Part shown: piece by piece, positions 45,601 to 54,600 of the stretch
Position numbering within the stretch: the stretch's first letter is position 1
Layout: every line of letters begins with the position of its first letter
Assembly: GCA_007844125.1 (NCBI GenBank)
Contig: CM017563.1
Span: 38,404,970-38,468,969, forward strand
Source: Sinonovacula constricta
Lineage: Eukaryota > Mollusca > Bivalvia > Cardiida > Solecurtidae
DNA length: 64,000 bases
Direction of reading: 5' to 3'
The notes under the pieces: generated by a model
Told to the model about the DNA's origin: nothing
What the model saw: the letters and a program-made list of their open reading frames with translations, nothing else
Database searches by the model: none
Position numbers and translations under genes: made by a program

Positions 45601-48600
45601 AAGTTGAATGGATCTTGAATCATACCCCAACCCCACCAACACCACCAAAATGTTCTGGATCCATCTCTGACCCACATGTGGTTATTTGTAAAGAATTATG
45701 GGATATATTTTCAATGACAAATAAGTTTTACACAATCAAAAGGATGCACACACACCTCCCCCCACCTGCCTAACTCCTGCAATCCCCCAGTTCATTTTAG
45801 CAAATATAGTTTGCTATGGACATACATTTCTTAACTATATCTTTCTTCAATATTTTTTTAATTATGCTGTATGAATTTATAGCCCATTGTTTTTTTTTAA
45901 AACAACTCGAACAATCCTTTGGTAAAAGAGATAATAGGAGGGACTTAAAAGCAAATATTTTTTTGCTGTTGTTACAATGCACAGACAGAGTAGTGGTCGG
46001 CTAATTATTGGTGGAGGGAGACCCCAGACTGAAGTCTGGGTAGTCTGAAGTCTGGGTAGTACCGCCGGTGACTGCAGCATAGCTGGAATACTTTCCCACA
46101 TAAAATTTTCACCATGACGGAGCCTTGTACCCACTCAATGAGGGGCTGAGGAGTTACAACGACCCTAATGCTCAACCACGACCCTAATGCTCAACCACGG
46201 GTGTCCCCCAACAGCAAATAGTGCAGAGATGTAGCAGATTCACTGGTACTTTGTTCACAGAGCCTCTATAGCTCAGTAGGTAGAGTGACCCGTTAGTATT
46301 GGGGAGGTCTGTGGTTCCAATCCACGTGGAGGCTCACTAATTACGCTCCTGTTAGAGATAATTATCAGTCAGCTGATAGAGGGGGGCTAACTCATCTAGA
46401 TCTAAACAATTTGCCAAAGTCTTAACACCGCATGCTAACCAGAATAAGCATAAATACTGCAGGCACAAATTACCTATGTTACACATTGTTACAAAAAAAA
46501 AATCCATCCAACTTGTACACATTTTTTCCAAACATGTTAACAGATAGGACTATTTTCCAAGGTAGGTAACAAAACATGGTTTCCTCTTAGACTGCAGCAC
46601 ATGAATTGATCTGACTTGAACAGAGAGTCTCTATAAGTCGGTCTCTTATTCATTACATCCTTGCTAGGAGCTGTCTGATCAGGATCTCCACTATTTGCTA
46701 CCAAGTCTCTATTAGGTCTCTTATTCATTACATCCTTGCTAGGAGCGGTCCGATCAGGATCTTCACTATTTGCTACCAAGTCTCTATTAGGTCTCATATT
46801 CATTACATCCTTGCTAGGAGCTGTGTGATCAGGATCTTCACTATTTGCTACCAAGTCTCTATAAGGTCTCTTATTCATTACATCCTTGCTGGGAGCTGTC
46901 GGATCAGGATCTTCACTATTTGCTACTAAGTCTCTATTAGGTCTCTTATTCATTACATCCTTGCTGGGAGCTGTCGGATCAGGATCTTCACTATTTGCTA
47001 CCAAGTCTCTATTAGTAGGTCTTTTTATTCATTACATATTTGCTGGAAGCTGTCTAATCAGGATCTTCACTATTTGCTACCAAGTCTCTATTAGTAGGTC
47101 TATTATACTTTACATGTAGCCATAATATAGTAAGGTAAGGGCTAGCATTTTCACATGAGCTAATTGTTGAGCAGTAGGTGATGTTTTGAGATGCCGCATA
47201 ATGCAATTGTTTTATTTGTACTATACAGCATTTATCTGAAATGGCAGACAAACTAGAAAAACACAAGTCTGGGAAGATGCCCGTAATGTCTATTGTACGG
47301 TTTTACAGTAACATCATTACAAGAATATATACAGCTTTGTAATGAGAATAGACCCAGGTAATTGTTCTATATTAATTAACTTAATTGCAAGAAAGATAAT
47401 TTCCAAACGTCTGAAACACATTGCTGATGGAAAATCAAAGCTTTCCTCATCACACATGCCATCAAACTCATAATCACAAGCAACTTCTATCACCATCCTC
47501 ACCTTTACCATAACCAGCCTCCTCCTCATAATCATTATCACTTTGACCAAAACCCGCCTCCTTATCCCCATCACCTTCACCATAAACTTCCCTTCTCCAC
47601 ATCACCACCTTTACCATGCCACCCCCCTTTTGATTATCATCATCATCACCACCTTCACCATTATCCCCCACCCCCAATCATCAACATCATCATCACCTTC
47701 AACATACCTCCTAATTATCATCATCACCACCTTCACCATACCCACCCCCACATCATCATCACCACTTTCACCATACCCGCCCCCCTTCAACATCACCATA
47801 ATCATCTTCACCATACACCATACCCCCCCCCCCAATCAACATCACCTTCACAATAACCCTCCTCCTCATCATCCATAATTTGCCATAATTTTCCTCTTAC
47901 GCTTCCTCCTTCTCCTCCTCATCTTCATCATCATTATCAACAAAAACTGTTTTCATCTACCATGTATTTTTAGAACCCCCTAAAACAGTCCATAAAGAGA
48001 TCAACATTACCAGATGTTAACCTGGAAATTGCCTGTTATCACTGTTATCTAAATGCTTTAGACCCTGGGTGAGTCTGTAGACTTGCAGGGATTGAAGTGT
48101 ATTGGTAGCTGTTACTTATAGAGGCAATCAGCACTTTTCCTGCTGGGCAATAATGGACCAGGCATAGGCAAATAGTGCAGAGTCTGACCAGAATGAACAC
48201 TATTCAATGATAAGGGTTTTATCAATATATATTGTTACCAATGCATGAAAATTGTTTGGAAATGTCAGATATAAGTATTGGTTATTCCTCAATGTAGAAG
48301 GCCAAGGGATAAAAACCTGATGAATGGGTGCAGTGTACTGGCAGATTGTGGAGAGAGTATAACTCAGGTATATAAAAGGTGTATAATAAGTCCAGTATAT
48401 AACAGGCGGGGTGAGTATAACTTGTCTATAACAGACAGAGTGAGTATAACTTGGGTATAACAGGTGGAGTGAGTATAACTCAGGTATATAACAGGTGGAG
48501 TGAGTATAACTCAGGTATATAACATGTGGAGTGAGTATAACTCTGGGTATGACAGGTGGAGTGAGTATAACTCTGGGTATGACAGGTGGAGTGAGAATAA

Positions 48601-51600
48601 CTCTGGATATAACAGGTGGAGTGAGTATAACTCTGGGTATGACAGGTGGAGTGAGTATAACTCCGGTATATAACATGTGGAGTGAGTATAACTCAGGTAT
48701 ATAACATGTGGAGTGAGTATAACTCAGGTATATAACATGTGGAGTGAGTATAACTCAGGTACATAACGAGTGGAGTGAGTATAACTCAGGTATATAACAT
48801 GTGGAGTGAGTATAACTCAGGTATATAACATGTGGAGTGAGTATAACTCAGGTACATAACAAGTGGAGTGAGTATAACTCAGGTATATAACAGGTGGAGT
48901 GAGTATAACTCGGGTATATAACAGGTGGAGTGAGTATAACTCATGTATATAACAGGTGGAGGGAGTATAACTGAGGTACATAACGAGTGAGTATAACTCA
49001 TGTATATAACAGGTGGAGGGAGTATAATGCAGGCATATAACAGAATGAGTATAACTCGGATATATAGCAGGTGGAGTTAATATAAGATACTTATAAAACT
49101 GGTGGAGTATAACTCAACTATATAACAGGTAAAGTGTGTATAACCCAGTTATATATAAGGTGGAGTGAGTATAACCCACTTATATAACAGGTAAAGTGTG
49201 AATAATCCACTTAAGAAACAGGTAGAGTGGGTATAACCCACTAATATAAGTGGTAAAGTGTGTATAACCCATTTATATATCAGATGGAGCAAGTACAACC
49301 CACTTATTTATCAAGAGTATTGTGTATAACCCACTTCTAAAACAGGTGGAGTGAGTATAATCCAATTATATTACAAGAAAAGTGTGTATAACCCATTTAT
49401 ATATATGGTTCCTAGGTATATATCAGGTGCTGTGAATATAGTTTATTAACATTTTCCTAAACCTGATCAATAAGATGTGTGACTTGCAGTAATTTATTCT
49501 ACTTTTATCAACACTCCCTGTCTTGCAGATTATGTTATATCACATACTGGATTCCATTACATGGAGATAATAGCATTTTCACCCAAATTTTAAACTTTGC
49601 TTATTCCATCATCTTTGATATTGTACAGTGTAAACTGAATCCTAATTAAGTAAATACATGCAAAATGTTTCCTGCATAATCCTGATATTTTATTCAAAAA
49701 TATTTATCAAAAGAATATACCCACTCACCTCATGGTGTTGGAGACGCCTGTGGTTACCATGACAGCCAGCTGTTTCCTGGTCCCGACATTGCGCAGGGAT
49801 GCGCCCAGAACCAGACAACCCAGGGAGTAGGTGTCATTGGTCGCTAGGGTGACGAACGCTTCCATACGGTCTGACGAGAAAAAAAATGAAAATATATACA
49901 AATTAACAACAATGCAATGGTACCTAAGCAAGAAAGAATTTCATTTTACTTTCAACACGAGAATTCATTTGATTATTTGTAAAACATAAACACAGTATCA
50001 AATGCTTCCAAAAGATGTGACAAGGAAATAAGAAACAAGTTCATAAAACCAACCGTAAAAAAGCAACATAATGAGGTACCAATGTTTGGATTTTTTTTTC
50101 TTCAAGATTGATTTTGTTTTTAAGATACAGTGCAGCAACCAATAATGTTCGTTATAGTGACGTCCTGCTGTTTTGGTGGAGGAAGGCCCCAAACAAATGT
50201 CTGTGTAGACTAAAACCAGCTGAGTGTTGCAGGTCAGCTGGAAGTCTTTGCTTCATTAAGTCCTTCACCACAAGCCAATGTCTATGTCTTTAAGTTTTAT
50301 CATTGAATGTTGTTAATTAAACCAATGTCTATGTCTTTAAATTTTGTTATTAAATGTTGTTAATCAAGCCAATGTCTAAGTCTTTTAAGGTTCATAATTA
50401 AATATTGTTATCAAGTCAATGCCTATGTCTAAGTTTTATCAATAAATGTTGTTAATCTTACCAAAGTCTATGTCTTTAAAGCGATTGTAATAATACTTGT
50501 CCTTGTCTCTTCCAATGTAATTTATTAAATATCAACACTTCACATCTTTGTTAAATGAACTGTTTAGAATATCTACATTGCTTTTTTCAGCACCTTTCAG
50601 ATATTTCTCCAAACATGTCATTTTTGTACCTTTTGATAATTCAGAACCTACATATCGTATTCAATATTTTTCAGAAGTGTATTCATTCAAAGAAGAATCA
50701 TGTATGAGTTTCATTACATGCCTTTACTTGAATCCCGTCTGAACCAGTTATCGGCCAACGTATTTTTCACCATTATCTATCTTACAGAGATTGCATATAC
50801 TTGAAGTTTGTCCTCTTACTAGTGAGCTGCAGAAGAACATTTATGCTTCCCATGCAGAATGCAAACATTTGTACAGGTAACTGTTGTACCTCTACAAATA
50901 GCATCCCCAGAAAGAGAAGCCGGACCTGGTAGCACAACCGGAGGAGCATCTGCTACAGGTGCGGCAGGCACCAGGTTGGATCCTGGACCATGACATACCA
51001 AAGGCATTAAAAATGGTAGTAGTATACCTCTCTTGCTAACCCTTAAGCAAATATAAGGGTAGTTCCACGACTGGTTGGCCCAGTGTCAGAATAACGTGAT
51101 GGGGTGAGTTATCTTGCCAGGGGTTTATGGCATGCCATACACAGTGAAGGCAGCACTATACCACACCCAGTCACATTATCCTAACACCGGGCCAACCAAA
51201 CATGGATTTATCCTTATATTTGCTTTAGCATTGGCAAGGGAGCTATGCCACTACCATTTTTAACGACTTTCGTATGTTGTGGCCTGGGTTTGAACCTAGA
51301 ACGTACTGTACCTGGAGCTGACGCTCTACCGATTGTGCTACCAGGTCTGGTTATTTGAGGAATTTTCTTTCTCCCAAACAAAAAAATAAATATTATTATA
51401 CCTTACATGAATTTATGTAATAAAATTGCCATATAAATAGTAATTGAGTCTGTAATGTCCCAAGGAACATTAGCATGTAAGGCAAAAATTAGAACGCTGG
51501 TTTTTCCTGATCAAGTAATAGAGCTAAATGTACCGTAAAGTTTTAAAGATAAGACGCAGTTTTTTGCCCCAAATGATGATAAAAAAGTGGGGGGTGCGTC

Positions 51601-54600
51601 TTATACATACGAATTTAAGTTTTCCCCTTTTTTCCCAGACCAAAATTGACCCTTAGACTAATCAGACCGCAGAGAATATCGCCGATAGTATCGGCCATAG
51701 ACAACTGTATTGTGCTATTTTAAGCGAAAGGTTACGTTGTTTTTACCTAAAATTTGACATTAAACATAAAAAGAGACATTTAAATTCGTTTGTGTATACA
51801 TAAAACAACAATATGCAATAGATATTTGCATAAATATAAATTTATTCTAACAAAATCGGCGAAGTTTCATAATCCGGAAACGGTTATTGAGTTTTAGTGG
51901 AACGGGCATATTCATTGACGACGCTGTTATTATCATCGTCTAAGTAATATGGTATTATTCAATTGATCAATTTTGAATTGAAATTTGTTTTATTTTAAAT
52001 GTTAACTACGAATAAATTTTAAGTTGAAATTAAAAACCCTCTTAACAACAATAAAATGTGCATCGGCTATTTGCGCAGACAAGTTTTCACACCTCTTTTG
52101 GATGTTAATAGATCGTCCATCATCCGTAATTAATTACAAAGGTGCATAGAACTAATTTGTTGGTAAGCGGTCACTTAAATAGCATAGTGTGAAAATGAAC
52201 ATATAAAAGCCTTTAGTTGTTATTTTAAATGTCATTTGTGTGTTTGTCCCATGTGTCGAGAACTTAATTATAGGCCGAGAACTTAATTGTTTTTATGACA
52301 TGCTGCCGCGTGATACAGGATGTTCTCTCATGTGTAGGGCTGGGATAGCCGCGAGAATATCCTGTCTGGCGTGTAAACGATATATTGGGGTAGAGTGTCA
52401 TAACGTTACACAATACACACGGTCTCACTAGGCAAACAGTCGCGACGTATTATTCAAGACACTTAGAGAATAATAAGCACTCGGCGCAAACACCGATTTA
52501 CGGAACAATTAGAACATGTTCCCTCGAGTAAAATCGAGCGATGCGACGACGCGGGAATTTCGTAATGGCGGCCAGATGGATTAGTGAATCGGGGATGCGT
52601 CTTGTCTTTGAGAATTTGCTTTTTTCCTTGATTCTAGACCTCGAAGAGGGGGTGCGTCTTATCTTTGTGTGCGTCTTATATATAAAACTTTACGGTACTG
52701 CATTTAGTCAATTCCTTATTAAGCAGGTGTGCATTGCATCCACTAGTTAACCGAACAAGCTTGCAAAGTTTACTAAACAACATTTTGTTGCTCGAACTTT
52801 TTTGGTTTGATTTTTCAAGTTATTAGAAAAATGTCATCATTTGCAACCATTTCTGAGGAAGATGTATTAAACTGATTGAGATATTCCGTATATTAAAATA
52901 AATATCACATCCCACAGAGGTTGATAGACTTGAACGTTCACCCTTGACAAGTTAATGTCAACCTTGAGAAGCTGTCAGAGGAGTTGCATATCAGCGACTC
53001 TACCACTACACCATGGGCACCCCTTTTATTACTTTAAGAAACGGTACTGACAAAACAACAAATAATACATCAAAACATAGACATGCACTATAGGTCTATG
53101 ATCAAAACTAACAATTAGTTGAGAATATATCACCCCATAAAACAAGTTGGAATTCATCATTAGCAGTTAAAATAAAGTAATATGTAAAATTTATTTACTA
53201 TAGATTTCACAGATCTATATGTAGTGAAAAAAATACAATAAAAATTGTTTTCATTCATACATGCTTTATATTCATTTTATATTCTGTTTATGTGCTTGTT
53301 ATACATATAATTATGTGAACTTTTTTCTGAGGCCAAAGAGGAAGACTTTTGCATGCAAAGTGGGAGATTTGTTATTTTCATATGAACAAAGAAGGAAGTT
53401 ATGTGTTTCCAAGTAGGAAGATTCCTGAAAATGTGTAAAACACCCCTTATTTTCAAATATTTTTTAACCTTAAAAGATGGAGTCTCCCTCCAAAAACTAG
53501 AGTTCAAATGCATGGTTATAATAATAAAAAAAAATCTACAGCATATATACCTAGCGTTTACCACTATTAAACAAACTGGCTAATTATTTTGGATCCTGGT
53601 ATAGTATGGCATAAGGTGTACTGTATACATAGTATGTTTGCCAAGTCTTGTACACTTAAAGGTGGTATCCGACAGTTCGCCTGTATCTTATACATCTAAC
53701 AACATTAATCAGGGGAATTTGTGCATAAATGCTGCACACTTATACTTTACTGCATTTAGTGACTGTGAGACAGTTCAAATCTAGGAATATATTCAATTAA
53801 ATGCACAAGAGAAAAATATTGGTCCAAACTGTCTGATACCACCTTTAATGAGTAATTACTGCCACTTAAGTCATGCAAGATGCTGCTTTATATTTAATAA
53901 AACAGTTCAAGCAAAATTACTTCTTTTCGTTATTACCACCAGCTACAGCTCAATCATAAACATTAGCTACTGTACATTGCTTAACCATACAAGCCCTAAT
54001 GGGGGTGCAATTCTATGATCACAGATAAATAACTCGTTTCTTGAAACTAAATCTTGTGTAGGGCAGCTAATTCCCCAGAACAAAGTTAAAGACAGAGATT
54101 AAATTGATAACAATAACACTAAACAAAATTCTGTAAATCTATGGTGTCTATGTAACTGAAAGAAATGCATGGTCACCAATTTGTTAATCAAAGAAAGATG
54201 ACAAAATATAATGAAGTTTACTCTTTTCCAAATTTCTACTTTCGCTTTGAACTCCCATTTGTGGGCGTGGCTTATGCGTTACACTTGTCTTTAAATAAAT
54301 TCAAAATCGACGTATTTTAACATATTAAGAACATAACTTTGACTGTAATTTTATATGAAAGCTCGACAATTTTTATTATTTACAAATTACTGCAGTTTGA
54401 GAGTGACCTTTACAATGTCAGAAGATGCCTAACGTCAATTTGGGGTCACGGCCGCCATGGACTGGCACGCTGGAAATGAATGCACGTACTTCAAAATGTC
54501 AGCATTTTGCCATGTAGCCCCAAATGACAAGCATTTAAACCTTCGAAGCATCCCATGCATTCTTTAATACAATGAAATAAAGCATCAAAAAACTACAATA

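Noticed and set aside
46537..47004. 155-codon minus-strand frame with repeated [16 protein letters not shown] units
   Set aside because: It is created by the 75-bp minisatellite, whose length is a multiple of three; no splice sites or start context.
47474..47878. Low-complexity frames on both strands
   Set aside because: They come from the ATC/ACC-rich microsatellite.
48200..48676. 158-codon minus-strand frame with repeated VILTPPVIP
   Set aside because: It is a product of the 31-bp minisatellite.
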